The translations under genes were made by a program, and so were the position numbers. Of a DNA stretch of 64,000 nucleotides, positions 54,331 through 63,536 are shown piece after piece (position 1 is the first letter of the stretch; every line of letters begins with the position of its first letter). The stretch comes from UBA12170 sp964293475 (GTDB taxonomy: Bacteria > Bacteroidota > Bacteroidia > Bacteroidales > UBA12170), in NCBI GenBank assembly GCA_964293475.1, contig CAXYYJ010000008.1:1-64000 (forward strand). Reading direction: 5' to 3'. Below the pieces are notes generated by a model that saw only the letters and a list, made by a program, of their open reading frames with translations, was not told where the DNA came from and did no database searches.

Positions 54331-55962
54331 TTAGGTGTCTGACATACCATGCTCATAATTATAGTCATTTTTATGTACATCAGGATCAATAATATGATTA
54401 AAAACCTTCTCAATTGGAGTTAAAACTACATCATTTTCTAAGGGAATTGAAAGGCCAAATGAAGTAGCTAAAATTGTATAAAGGTCATCATCAATATTCT
54501 GGTTTAAAACGAAAGGAATATTAAGTAAATTTTTATTTATAAGTTTTAAATCAGTAAAATATGAAAACGATGTATGCATACTACTATAAAGAGCCCCACC
54601 ACCACAAAAAATAACAGGGCGATTTTTAAGAGCCGCTTTTAATTTTGATGTGTCAAGATTATGAAATTCTTTTCTTAAATCAAATGATTCCTGAATTTTC
54701 TGTACCATTTGATTAACTGCATATAGTAATTCTTCCTTGTATTTATTAATACTTACTCTAAATAATGATTCCCTGCCTTGTTTATGAAAAAAGAGTTGTT
54801 GTACATCAGAAATCGTTTTGTTCCTATTTATAAGCATATATTGTTCAAAAATGTAATTAAGCCCTTTTGGTAATGAAATAACTGCATGAATATCCGGTTG
54901 GTTATCCCAAATTGTAAAAAAGGCGATATCTGTTGTACCTCCTCCAATATCTACAAGTAAGCTCATTCCAGTTTCAAGTCTTTTTTGCTGAGTGATGGAA
55001 GATAAACCAGCATATGCTTCTGGCAAAACATTTAAACCATATCTTAAAATATCATCCTCTGTATAATTGCTATTATCTACCATTTCTATTAAGGCATAGT
55101 ATTTCTCTTCATGGAACGACTCTTTTGTTTGATATAGTTCAACAATTTTATAAGCTGCAACTAAAATGGTATACGCTTTTTTCTGTTGTGCTTTCGAAAT
55201 ATAATCATTTATTCCACTGGGAATCCCCATTTGCAAAAAGAATTCTTCTCCTAATTTTTCTTGCAGGATAAAAAGAATATGTGCAATGTATAATACACAA
55301 ATTATATCTGGATTAATTTGGTGATTCCAATGATTTGAACCAGAAAAAGATGCTAATTTAAAATATCGGAAATTAAGATCTACTTTCCGATTCAACTCCC
55401 ATTCATTTATTTTTTTGTTATATTGTTGTTTTAATTCATTGGTTTTTTTATTCCACAGATATACTTCACTTTTGTATTTTTCTTCAACTATTTTAACATT
55501 TTCCCCCCATATTTCAAGCATTTCGTCATGCTTCCGGTCAATCATTTTACATTCATCCTTCCAATTCTGGAGAGCAGAATTATTATTCAACTCATTACTT
55601 TTGAGTTTTTGCAATTGTTCCTTCCAAGTTATTTTTCCTTTTTTTTCTTCAGTTGGTTTTAAAGGATATTTTGATTTTAACGGCTTATCTGGCAGTTTCA
55701 ATACTGGTTCAGGCAAAATTTCCATTTTCGGCTTTATGGTTGATTCAATTTCTATCGTTTTGCATTCTTTGTCATTTACAAAACCGTAACTGATTGTATC
55801 GTCATTATTTATTTGCACAATTGATGGAAAAAGAACAGTAGGTTGGTTACTACTATTTAAAAACTCTACAAATTCATATAGCTTCTGCGCAGGATTTGCT
55901 GCATTTTCTATACACACTTTAGTTTGATGTGTTCCAAAATCAAGGCCTACTGTAATGCTCAT
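54331..55962 (-). CDS. Hsp70/actin-fold ATPase with inserted coiled-coil region
   Basis: A 543-residue protein of the Hsp70-like/actin superfamily. Phosphate 1 loop: TVGLDFGTHQTKVCIE. Phosphate 2 loop: LLVDIGGGTTDIAFF. Adenosine motif: VIFCGGGALYSS. Between the first strands and the rest sits a charged Lys/Glu-rich segment (about residues 85-190; for example KSKYPLKPTEEKKGKI, NWKDECKMIDRKHDEMLEI) of coiled-coil type. There is no substrate-binding domain of DnaK type. It starts 1 base after the stop codon of the SNF2 gene, so the two are translated as a unit. A regulatory or assembly role in a defence-like system is inferred. Confidence 0.8.
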   Translation of the reverse strand: MSITVGLDFGTHQTKVCIENAANPAQKLYEFVEFLNSSNQPTVLFPSIVQINNDDTISYGFVNDKECKTIEIESTIKPKMEILPEPVLKLPDKPLKSKYPLKPTEEKKGKITWKEQLQKLKSNELNNNSALQNWKDECKMIDRKHDEMLEIWGENVKIVEEKYKSEVYLWNKKTNELKQQYNKKINEWELNRKVDLNFRYFKLASFSGSNHWNHQINPDIICVLYIAHILFILQEKLGEEFFLQMGIPSGINDYISKAQQKKAYTILVAAYKIVELYQTKESFHEEKYYALIEMVDNSNYTEDDILRYGLNVLPEAYAGLSSITQQKRLETGMSLLVDIGGGTTDIAFFTIWDNQPDIHAVISLPKGLNYIFEQYMLINRNKTISDVQQLFFHKQGRESLFRVSINKYKEELLYAVNQMVQKIQESFDLRKEFHNLDTSKLKAALKNRPVIFCGGGALYSSMHTSFSYFTDLKLINKNLLNIPFVLNQNIDDDLYTILATSFGLSIPLENDVVLTPIEKVFNHIIDPDVHKNDYNYEHGMSDT

Positions 55963-55963
55963 G

Positions 55964-58900
55964 TTAGTAAACTGTTATATAATTAAGTGACAATAATTGA
56001 GGCGATTTATATTTTATCTCGCTTTTGTTTATTTGCGTTAATGTATTTTCCTTTTCGTCAATCAAATTCAATAAAACTTTTCTTTGGGCAGGCAAGATAT
56101 TTTCTATATTTTTACTCTCCTTTTCATCTAGAGAATTGAATAACCTATTTTCAGCATTTTTAATTATATTTTCTTGAGCTTGTAATCTATTATTATAAAA
56201 TTCTGTTTTACGTTGAATTTGCATTTTTTTATGTGTGTCTAATCGCATTTGTTGTTCAGAAATATTTTCAGATACAATTTTGTCAATTTCTTCTGCAAAC
56301 AAATATTCTATTGGTGAAATCAAATTCTTTGGAATATTGTTACTTTTTAGATTTGCGGTTGCATTCAGTTGTGCTTCGCCTAAAAATCTTTCAGATAACT
56401 TTTGATCATTAATTATTTTATTTCTTTCTACATCGAATAAAATTGGGATTAGAAGTTCAATCTTTTGTTCACGATTATACCATTTCTTGATTGATGTATA
56501 AGTATAAACTGCTAAAAAATAGTCTCCTTTTTGAATCTGATCTTTATCCAAATAATTCCAATCTAATGCAAATTGGAATGTATTATTTGTAACTGATTTT
56601 TGAGTTTCAAAAAAGTTCATTGCAGAAATAATGAGTGGATGATAAGCATTAATTCTTATAAGGCTTCTATTATTATAACCTGTTTCCTGAGAAAAAGTAA
56701 TTTCAATATCCATTTTATCACGAATTTGTGTAATAAATTGTCTAAAAGAATTTTGAGCATCAGTATCAACTGGCTGAAATTCAGTTAAAAAATTAACCAG
56801 AACTCTTGGCGAGCTTTGTGGAATAATAATTCTATATATCAATTTTTCCTCGTTTACCAATTCCAATTGGCAAGTAGATAATTTTGACCTGATTAATATT
56901 CGCAAATAGTTTACTAATTCCTTTTCAGTTACATACCTATGATTGTTTTGGATATTCTCTATTTCATTTTTAAAATAAACATCATTTGTAAGGGTATCTG
57001 TTAAGCCTTCGCTTATTGCTTCTAAATTTTTTTGTTCAGTAATAATCGCAAGTTCAATTGCATCAATTTTTTCATCTCTTTGTTGTTTTGTTAACTTCTT
57101 ACAATAAAGTTCCTTCTCTAATGAAGCAAACCATTCACGGATATTTCTTATACTGACATTTTCATATTTTTCTAAGTCTTTGTCAAGAATAGCCTCAAGA
57201 TCTCCGATACAACCTCGAAAAATCCCAATTCTATCTAAAAGCCGTGTATAAATATCTTCTTGTATAGAGTCTTTTACGACCAAATTATAAATATTGACTA
57301 TCGGGGACATTTGCCCAAACCTATCAATACGTCCTATCCGTTGCTCAACAACCATTGGATTCCAGGGCAAATCATAATTAACCAAAGCATCACAAAACTG
57401 CATGTCCAAACCTTCACTTCCAACTTCAGATGATAAGAGTATTTTTACTTCAGAATCAGTTTTGAATCTCTCAATTTCTACAGCTCTATTGTCAATATCA
57501 CCATGAATTATTGCAGTTTTAATTCCTAAATACTTTAATCTTATATTGAGATATTTTAAAGTGTTTTTAAATAGGGCAAAAACTATTAGTTTCTTTTTTT
57601 CGGATTTAACAACCTTTTCTATTATATCTAATAATTTTTCAAATTTTGCATCCTGGGCATTTATAAATGTATCTATTTCTTTATTTAAATCTTCTGTTCG
57701 ATTTAAATATCCATAAACACTACTTGATACTTGACGTTTTTTTTGAATAAGTCCCAGCGAAGCTCCTTGAGACATTCTGGCATTTCCTTCATCATCTATA
57801 TAGGATTTTTCGTCGATATAATCATTTACTACTTTATCAAATTCTTGACGTTCATCTTGGTAAAGATCAACTATGAAAGTTTGTGGTTCACGAATTGCTT
57901 GTGACCAGTCCTGAGTAACATCTTTTTTTCTTGTTCGTGAAAATATTTTATTCATTTCACTCATGTCTGACAAGTCAAATTGCAACTGTACTCTCGTTTC
58001 CGCGTTATCCTTTTTGGTTTCTAAATCATTAATAATTTTGTTAAACAATGGAATATCATTAAATAAATCTTTCATGGCAAAGGTTCTGTTCCAAACCATT
58101 TGATATTCTTCGCCCGAGCTATAAAAAAGAGAAACACTTGTATTATTTAAATCATCTTTTATTTTTTGGAATTCTACTTTGCTTTTCAACTGATTTAAGG
58201 CATTAATAAAAGGAGCGTTAACAGCAATCTCATTTTGAAAAGTTGAATATTCACTATATTTATTTCCATCCAAAAGCTGTAATAAATTGAACAAATTCTG
58301 TTCACTAATCATAATTGGTGTAGCTGTCAAAAAAACAACAGCATTTGCCACATCAATAATTCTTTTTGCGCCTTTAAATGTTTGAGTTCCATGATTTCGC
58401 ATTCGATGTGCTTCGTCGAACAATATGAAATCAAATTTAACATCGTTGGATTCAATTAAATCGAACAGATTGATTTTTGTTGATGGGTGCTTTTTTTCTT
58501 TAGACTTGGGTAAGCGAATCTTTTCATAATTTATTATTGCTTTAATCGTTCCGTTTCGCCCTTTAATATCATCAACCAAGTCATTTGACGACTCATAAAT
58601 TCTAAATTGAAAATTGAATTTTTCTTTAAGCTCCATTTGCCACTTTTCCACCAATGATTTTGGACAAACTATTAAAGCATTTTTTAATTCGCGTCTTGCT
58701 GTTAATTCTAACATAATATGACCAGCTTCAATTGTTTTTCCAAGTCCTACTTCATCTGCCACAAGAAGTCTTCTATTTTCGGAGTTCAAGAATTTCAAAA
58801 GGGGCTTGAATTGATAGGCTTTAAATATTGTATTCGATGCTTTTAGAGAAGAAATGGTATTATTGCTCGTATTTTGAATTTTAAAGCTAGTGTTAATTTT

Positions 58901-59125
58901 TGAGAAATCTAGAAATGAGCCAAATATGCCTTGAACAATTCTTTTGAAAGGGTCAGATAAATCTATATCAGCAATTAAGTTAGTCTCAAGACAATTTTTT
59001 ATTTGGTTGTCAATACTTACTCGATAAAGCTGACGTCCTCTTGCAGGTGGGGCAACGTCCACAATTACCCCCTTTTCCTGTGTACTAACATATATTACTA
59101 AATCACCTATTTTGAATTTTGCCAT
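55964..59125 (-). CDS. RapA-like SNF2-family ATPase
   Basis: A 1,053-residue superfamily 2 translocase. An N-terminal SH3/tudor-like module (FKIGDLVIYVSTQEKGVIVD) is followed by the SNF2 core: Walker A ADEVGLGKT (K130), DEAH in FILFDEAHRMRN, motif III LTATPI, and motifs V-VI GSEGLDMQFCDALVNYDLPW and EQRIGRIDRFGQ. About 400 C-terminal residues are unclassified, with a charged coiled-coil near the end (KKMQIQRKTEFYNNRLQAQ). It resembles RapA/HepA and the SNF2 subunits of restriction-like defence systems. It precedes the Hsp70-like gene by one base. Confidence 0.88.
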   Translation of the reverse strand: MAKFKIGDLVIYVSTQEKGVIVDVAPPARGRQLYRVSIDNQIKNCLETNLIADIDLSDPFKRIVQGIFGSFLDFSKINTSFKIQNTSNNTISSLKASNTIFKAYQFKPLLKFLNSENRRLLVADEVGLGKTIEAGHIMLELTARRELKNALIVCPKSLVEKWQMELKEKFNFQFRIYESSNDLVDDIKGRNGTIKAIINYEKIRLPKSKEKKHPSTKINLFDLIESNDVKFDFILFDEAHRMRNHGTQTFKGAKRIIDVANAVVFLTATPIMISEQNLFNLLQLLDGNKYSEYSTFQNEIAVNAPFINALNQLKSKVEFQKIKDDLNNTSVSLFYSSGEEYQMVWNRTFAMKDLFNDIPLFNKIINDLETKKDNAETRVQLQFDLSDMSEMNKIFSRTRKKDVTQDWSQAIREPQTFIVDLYQDERQEFDKVVNDYIDEKSYIDDEGNARMSQGASLGLIQKKRQVSSSVYGYLNRTEDLNKEIDTFINAQDAKFEKLLDIIEKVVKSEKKKLIVFALFKNTLKYLNIRLKYLGIKTAIIHGDIDNRAVEIERFKTDSEVKILLSSEVGSEGLDMQFCDALVNYDLPWNPMVVEQRIGRIDRFGQMSPIVNIYNLVVKDSIQEDIYTRLLDRIGIFRGCIGDLEAILDKDLEKYENVSIRNIREWFASLEKELYCKKLTKQQRDEKIDAIELAIITEQKNLEAISEGLTDTLTNDVYFKNEIENIQNNHRYVTEKELVNYLRILIRSKLSTCQLELVNEEKLIYRIIIPQSSPRVLVNFLTEFQPVDTDAQNSFRQFITQIRDKMDIEITFSQETGYNNRSLIRINAYHPLIISAMNFFETQKSVTNNTFQFALDWNYLDKDQIQKGDYFLAVYTYTSIKKWYNREQKIELLIPILFDVERNKIINDQKLSERFLGEAQLNATANLKSNNIPKNLISPIEYLFAEEIDKIVSENISEQQMRLDTHKKMQIQRKTEFYNNRLQAQENIIKNAENRLFNSLDEKESKNIENILPAQRKVLLNLIDEKENTLTQINKSEIKYKSPQLLSLNYITVY

Positions 59126-59305
59126 ACATTTATATTCATCTAAAATATCTATATTGTTTTTATTTTATAAAACCTCTGTTTCTTTTGAAATGATAGGTTT
59201 TTTTTTCAGTTTATCGAAAGGGGCGATAGAAAATCTAAACTGAAACCCTGATTCAACTTTGACATAAGCTATAACCTTTTATTAGCTAAATCACCTATAC
59301 TAGCA

Positions 59306-60259
59306 TCAAATTGTTAGATGTTTTTTATTTTGACTTTTCGTGGTCAAGCGAAAAGTTAAGTCTTCCATTTTCTTAATTCGTTCTTGAAGTCTATATATAT
59401 TGTTGTCGTTGTCTATTAAGCTTTTTGTTGGGTGGGCAATACTCTTTCTCAGTTCGTTTATGCTACTCAATTTATCCCAATCATTTTTTGAATAACTTAG
59501 TTCGACAAACAATTTTTTGTCTTCAATTATCTTAAAAAAGTCAACAAGGTAAAAATGTTCAATAATTTGATTATCAACATTATTTGCTTTTTGCTTTTGG
59601 TAATTTTCTAGTATTTGATTGTATTTATTTTCTGTTTTACTTGGAACAGTCTTGCTTTCTATCCATTCTATAAATTCTTGGTTTATTAAGTTAGAATTTA
59701 TGAAGTTTCCTAATTCTTTCTCTAATTGATTGTATTTATTTTCTGTTTTACTTGGAACAGTCTTGCTTTCTATCCATTCTATAATTTCTTGGTTTATTAA
59801 GTTAGAATTTATGAAGTTTCCTAATTCTTTCTCTAATTCACATATTAAACTGAAAATGTATATCTGCACTTGTTTACAATTTAGATTTCCAAGTGTAATT
59901 AGCCCTGAAATGTTTCTCTGATAACGTAAGAAAAAAAATGACCTATTTTGATTTGCTAGCTTTTCTATAACATCTCTAATATTTGTCTCCAATGGAATTA
60001 CATCATCATAATTAATTTTTAGTCTATCAACATTGTCATATTTGTTTGCTTCAATGGTTTTAAAATACTCTGTTATTGTTCCATTAGGTGATTCAATTGG
60101 CAAATGATCAAATCTATTTTCTCTCATTAGCATCAAATGGTAATCTGACTTAATATCTTCTTCTCTTATCGCAGTCCAACTGAGTTTACTTATACCAACA
60201 TAAGCAGCAGTAATTTTAACTTGTCCTTCATCTTGAAAAAATAAGTCTTCTATCATCAT
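59306..60259 (-). CDS. CBS-like/HEPN-like protein with a 37-residue tandem duplication
   Basis: A 317-residue protein of unknown family. Residues of about 80-130 (YDDVIPLETNIRDVIEKL, RYQRNISGLITLGNL) resemble a CBS domain. The C-terminal half is helical and holds R271-KSIA-H276, a match to the R-x4-H motif of HEPN ribonucleases. Two 37-residue copies (L142-Q178, L179-Q215; each with LGNFINSNLINQE then WIESKTVPSKTENKYNQ) are identical but for one residue (Ile to Phe). It is 180 bases upstream of the SNF2 gene and is probably part of the same system as sensor or effector. Confidence 0.6.
   Translation of the reverse strand: MMIEDLFFQDEGQVKITAAYVGISKLSWTAIREEDIKSDYHLMLMRENRFDHLPIESPNGTITEYFKTIEANKYDNVDRLKINYDDVIPLETNIRDVIEKLANQNRSFFFLRYQRNISGLITLGNLNCKQVQIYIFSLICELEKELGNFINSNLINQEIIEWIESKTVPSKTENKYNQLEKELGNFINSNLINQEFIEWIESKTVPSKTENKYNQILENYQKQKANNVDNQIIEHFYLVDFFKIIEDKKLFVELSYSKNDWDKLSSINELRKSIAHPTKSLIDNDNNIYRLQERIKKMEDLTFRLTTKSQNKKHLTI
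59617..59838. repeat. 111-bp tandem duplication in the CBS/HEPN-like gene
   Basis: Copy 1 at 59617-59727 and copy 2 at 59728-59838 are near-identical, with one substitution seen. Each encodes 37 residues in frame. The low divergence suggests a recent event or a copy-number-variable coding repeat. Confidence 0.85.
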
Positions 60260-60578
60260 AATGTCTTAAATTACAGGTGCTTCAAACATAATAATTACGA
60301 AATTGTTCGCATCTTGCTTTTTTGATCCAGTAAATCACCTTTTATTCTAATCCCATTTCCCATAAAAGAAAAAATTCCGGCGGAAGAGAAAAAACAATAA
60401 GAAATCAAAGCAGGCATAGGTAATAAATTGGTGTTGGGGTGTTTAGATGGCTAATTTATAAAAAATAGGTTTAGGTATATTCTTTTAAAGAGAAATGTTT
60501 TGGAGATTTGGCAAATCTGCTTCTGCTTGGTTTTAAGCTCTGGGGTAGGATAAAAGGGCTGATTCAAGGATTGCGCTT
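60260..60578. other. Upstream region of the candidate three-gene system and right island edge
   Basis: 319 AT-rich bases. It contains the -7 element for the CBS/HEPN-like gene (60283-60290) and no recognisable gene. GC-richer sequence resumes at the serine hydrolase gene. Confidence 0.5.
60283..60290 (-). promoter_or_regulatory. -7 element for the CBS/HEPN-like gene
   Basis: Minus-strand TATGTTTG matches TAnnTTTG, 24 bases before the ATG at 60259. I see none before the SNF2 gene, so it may drive all three genes. Confidence 0.45.
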
Positions 60579-62123
60579 TCACCTCTTCCAAACCCGATAA
60601 ACCCACCCCGGATTACTATCAAAAACCAGCAAATAAAGGCCGGCGGGGAAATGCTCCAGGGGAATCTCTGTGGTGGCTCCACGGGTGGTGCCGGTAAGGA
60701 GGGCTTGCCCGTATAAATCGAAAAGGGTGAACGAAACCGGTGCTTCGGAATTTCCATGGCTGATATAAAGCTGGTCTTTAACTGGATTGGGGAACAGACG
60801 CGGTTCTGTGGTTTGGTTGTTTTCGGGGGTAAAGGTGAGCGTGTCGCAGTTTAAGGCATCGGCATAAGGGTTCAGGGCGTCGAAAATTTGTTTCTCCACG
60901 GTGTAAAAAGCCGATTCTCCGTTGGTTTCGTAGCCCACGCCGCAGCCATTGGTCACAAAGACCAACCCCAGATTTCGGGTGGTATCCACGTAGGCATCGC
61001 TCACCAAACCATAGGCTTCGCCCGGATGGCCAAACATGGCATCGCTGCCCGTCAAAACCACATCGGCCTGGGGAATATTCAAAATGCGGTGAATTCCCAA
61101 CCCCCAGCTATTAAACAGATTGTAGTAATTATTGCCATTGCTGCCGTTGTAGGTCCATTGGCCGTTGAGCATTTGTTCCACCGCTGTAGCCGACAGAATT
61201 TGGGTGGTTTGGTGGGTTCCGTGGTTCAAAAGGAGCTGAAAAATCTTGCTCAAATCCGCCGCACTAATGCGCAAGCCCCCCTGTGGAGCAAAACGGCCTC
61301 CGTTGGTGCCGGGGACATAGCCTTCGAGATTACCAAAAACCGGCTGAATGCCCTGATAATTGTCGGCCTGCGCCACCCAGTTGCCGTTCGACTTTCTATA
61401 TAAAACCGCCAGATTATCCAGATTTTCGATGTGGTTCACATTATAACTCCCCGAAATACCCATAGGAACCAGAATTTCCTGGCGCATAAACTCGTCGAAC
61501 CGCATTCCCGTTACCTTTTCGATGATGGTAGCCACCACAATAAAATTGACATTGCTGTAATTGAACCAGGTTCCGGGGGGCTCCATGATAAACTGGTCGG
61601 AGGTGTAGAACGAGCCCGATGGTGTGAGGAGTTCGCTCAGATTGGGCATTGGGTTTTGGTTATAGGTGGCGTTGAGAAAGTCGGAATAGGTGCTTCCGTC
61701 GATAATTCCCGAGGTGTGCGAGAGCAACATTCGCGGGGTAATTTTTGAAAGCGGAAACGATGGATTGGACACATTATATCCCAGCACCGCGCTGATGGAT
61801 GTATCTAACGAGATAAGATGCTGATCCACCAATTTCATAAACCCCAGGGTGGTCACCGACTTGGAAATGCTGGCCATTCGGAACAGGGTGTGGTCGGTAA
61901 CGGGAATCTGCCTACCGAGGTCGGCAGTTCCGAAATGAATTTGCTCGGCCAATCCGTTGGAGCAGAACAAAATAACAGCCCCGCCCATTAAATCGTGTTC
62001 CGCTTTAATTTGCATGATATCCTGAGCCAATTGCGCCCGAATGCCCAACGAAAGCAACAATAAAACGGCGGTCAGACAAATTTTGGGTTTATGGAGAACA
62101 CGGGCAATAACGAGCTTTAACAT
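60579..62123 (-). CDS. Serine hydrolase (beta-lactamase class C fold) with T9SS sorting domain
   Basis: A 514-residue exported protein from ATG 62123 (signal peptide region KICLTAVLLLLSLGIRAQ). The class C beta-lactamase/D-peptidase motifs are present: S-x-x-K in MASISKSVTTL, Y-x-N in NYSNVNFIVV, and HPGEAYGL near the usual K/H-x-G. The C-terminal 85 residues form a T9SS type A domain (RLFPNPVKDQLYIS, FTLFDLYGQALLTG, FPAGLYLLVFDSN). Its substrate is probably a peptide or ester at the cell surface. An upstream frame reaches 62165, but the -7 element at 62163-62170 excludes it. Confidence 0.9.
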   Translation of the reverse strand: MLKLVIARVLHKPKICLTAVLLLLSLGIRAQLAQDIMQIKAEHDLMGGAVILFCSNGLAEQIHFGTADLGRQIPVTDHTLFRMASISKSVTTLGFMKLVDQHLISLDTSISAVLGYNVSNPSFPLSKITPRMLLSHTSGIIDGSTYSDFLNATYNQNPMPNLSELLTPSGSFYTSDQFIMEPPGTWFNYSNVNFIVVATIIEKVTGMRFDEFMRQEILVPMGISGSYNVNHIENLDNLAVLYRKSNGNWVAQADNYQGIQPVFGNLEGYVPGTNGGRFAPQGGLRISAADLSKIFQLLLNHGTHQTTQILSATAVEQMLNGQWTYNGSNGNNYYNLFNSWGLGIHRILNIPQADVVLTGSDAMFGHPGEAYGLVSDAYVDTTRNLGLVFVTNGCGVGYETNGESAFYTVEKQIFDALNPYADALNCDTLTFTPENNQTTEPRLFPNPVKDQLYISHGNSEAPVSFTLFDLYGQALLTGTTRGATTEIPLEHFPAGLYLLVFDSNPGWVYRVWKR

Positions 62124-62162
62124 GGGGGCGTTGTGTTGGTTTATAACAGCATTCATTAACCC

Positions 62163-62170
62163 CAAAAATA
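62163..62170 (-). promoter_or_regulatory. -7 element of the serine hydrolase gene
   Basis: Minus-strand TATTTTTG, 40 bases before the ATG at 62123. Confidence 0.45.
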
Positions 62171-62373
62171 GGCAATTTGGCGGGAATTGAGGGTGGTTTG
62201 TTTGAAGGAATTTCGAGGTAGTGTTTTTACAGATTTTTGCCGGATTTTTGCCTGCCTGGCTTTTTATTATTTTTAGTTTTTTGACAAGAGATAAAGAAGA
62301 GATAGAAAGGACTACTGACTCAATGATGACACAAGATGGTTTTGGTTTCTTTGATTCTTGAAGTTTTTTCTAA

Positions 62374-62399
62374 TTACTTTTCGATTGATAGAAAAGTAA
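62374..62399. repeat. 9-bp inverted repeat
   Basis: TTACTTTTC (62374-62382) and GAAAAGTAA (62391-62399) with an 8-base loop. Confidence 0.65.
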
Positions 62400-62403
62400 C
62401 AAA

Positions 62404-62425
62404 CCTGCCTGGCTGCGCAGGCAGG
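62404..62425. repeat. Palindromic repeat CCTGCCTG...CAGGCAGG
   Basis: 8-bp perfect arms with the loop GCTGCG. It is of the GC-rich intergenic type also hinted at near 49250. Confidence 0.7.
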
Positions 62426-62495
62426 AAATCAAGGCCCGGCAATTTCCAACCCACCTCCTACTCCACTTCTATCCTAATAATACCGAATGAAAGCC

Positions 62496-62512
62496 TGACC
62501 ACTGAGTGGTCA
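62496..62512. repeat. 8-bp perfect inverted repeat
   Basis: TGACCACT, one base G, then AGTGGTCA. Confidence 0.6.
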
Positions 62513-62545
62513 AATGTCTGTAAAAAATAATAATAAATGGAAATC

Positions 62546-62562
62546 CGACCCCAGAGGGGTCG
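62546..62562. repeat. 7-bp perfect inverted repeat
   Basis: CGACCCC, AGA, GGGGTCG. Confidence 0.6.
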
Positions 62563-62661
62563 CACAGGTGGGGATTTTTGAGGGCTGACTCTAATCAGAT
62601 GGTTGTGTCGAAATGACTCATAACCATTATCATAAACAAAAAAAGGCCATTCTATAAAATA

Positions 62662-62694
62662 ATTCACGGGGTCACTTCAAGTGACCCCGTGAAT
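62662..62694. repeat. 16-bp perfect inverted repeat (strong hairpin)
   Basis: ATTCACGGGGTCACTT (62662-62677), a single C, and AAGTGACCCCGTGAAT (62679-62694). It is the most stable hairpin seen in the window. There is no T-run on either side, so it is not a normal terminator. It lies about 75 bases past the slyD stop codon. Confidence 0.8.
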
Positions 62695-62768
62695 GGTTAC
62701 TTATTCTTCGAACTCAGCACTATTACAATGAAGCCGAGCTTGTGAAGCGACTGAGGAATCTTTTTTAC

Positions 62769-63386
62769 CTAACAACCGCAGGAACCATTGCCGCATCCGC
62801 AGCCGTGGTCGTCACCGTGATTGTGATCGTGGTCGTGATCGTGGTCATGGCCGGAGGTGGAGCAGCAGGACTCGTCGGCGGGACCGCTTCCGCAGCCGCA
62901 GCCGTGGTGTTTGGGTGGGTTGAGCTCGTCGTAGGTGGCATCACGAACCATTGTTACTTGTCCGGCGAAGTATAAATCCTGTCCGGCAAGTGGATGGTTG
63001 AAATCCATTTTAACTTGTTGGCCCGAAACTTCTTTCACCACGCCATTCATTCTGCGTCCGTGACTGTCCATCATGGGTATTTGGCTGCCTACGAACAATA
63101 TTTGCTCGTTAACCACCCCATTGTGCGAGAATATGTCTTTGCTTAGTTCAATGATTAAATCATTATTAAAAGCTCCATAGGCTTCGTGGCTGGGGATAAC
63201 AAACTCGAAACTATCTCCCGACTTTAATCCAGTGAGCTGATGCTCAAAATGGGGAAGAAGGCTTCCTTTGCCAAAAATAAACTCTACGGGTTTGCTGGCT
63301 TCAATAGATTCTATAATGTCACCCTGAGCGTTGTTGGATTTAAGGGTATAGGTTATGGCGGCTACTTTATCGTGGCTTATATTCAT
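62769..63386 (-). CDS. slyD: SlyD-like FKBP peptidyl-prolyl isomerase with metal-binding tail
   Basis: A 205-residue protein with an FKBP domain interrupted by an insert-in-flap (IF) domain, as in SlyD (EFIFGKGSLLPHFEHQLTGL, PSHEAYGAFN, then GQDLYFAGQVTMVRDATYDE). The C-terminal tail is rich in His, Asp and Cys (PPKHHGCGCGSG, SGHDHDHDHDHNHGDDHGCG), suited to Ni or Zn binding. It has folding activity and probably delivers metal. No signal peptide is seen, so it is cytoplasmic. Confidence 0.93.
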   Translation of the reverse strand: MNISHDKVAAITYTLKSNNAQGDIIESIEASKPVEFIFGKGSLLPHFEHQLTGLKSGDSFEFVIPSHEAYGAFNNDLIIELSKDIFSHNGVVNEQILFVGSQIPMMDSHGRRMNGVVKEVSGQQVKMDFNHPLAGQDLYFAGQVTMVRDATYDELNPPKHHGCGCGSGPADESCCSTSGHDHDHDHDHNHGDDHGCGCGNGSCGC

Positions 63387-63481
63387 GGTTATATCTTTTT
63401 TGCCGCGAAAATACTAAGGCTTCCCCAGCAAAAAATGCTTTTAACATTTATTTCGGAATAAATATTTCGGACAGGGCACAA

Positions 63482-63513
63482 AAAAAGGGCTCAACCGAAG
63501 TCAAGCCCTTTTT
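63482..63513 (-). terminator. Terminator of the T9SS cargo gene at the right edge
   Basis: AAAAAGGGCT and AGCCCTTTTT form a 10-bp perfect stem with a 12-base loop. The tail on the minus strand is a run of T. It follows the stop codon at 63537 by 23 bases. Confidence 0.8.
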
Positions 63514-63536
63514 GCAATTATTTTTACGGAATCAAA

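Larger units (their letters stand above)
62171..62768. other. Intergenic region with a cluster of perfect hairpins
   Basis: About 600 bases with no credible gene. Five perfect inverted repeats are listed separately (62374-62399, 62404-62425, 62496-62512, 62546-62562, 62662-62694). Confidence 0.65.

Noticed and set aside
62742..62975. Plus-strand 77-residue frame rich in Val/Ala/Gly
   Set aside because: It is the antisense of the slyD His/Cys tail, and the low-complexity Val/Ala runs come from GTG/GTC complements of His/Asp codons.
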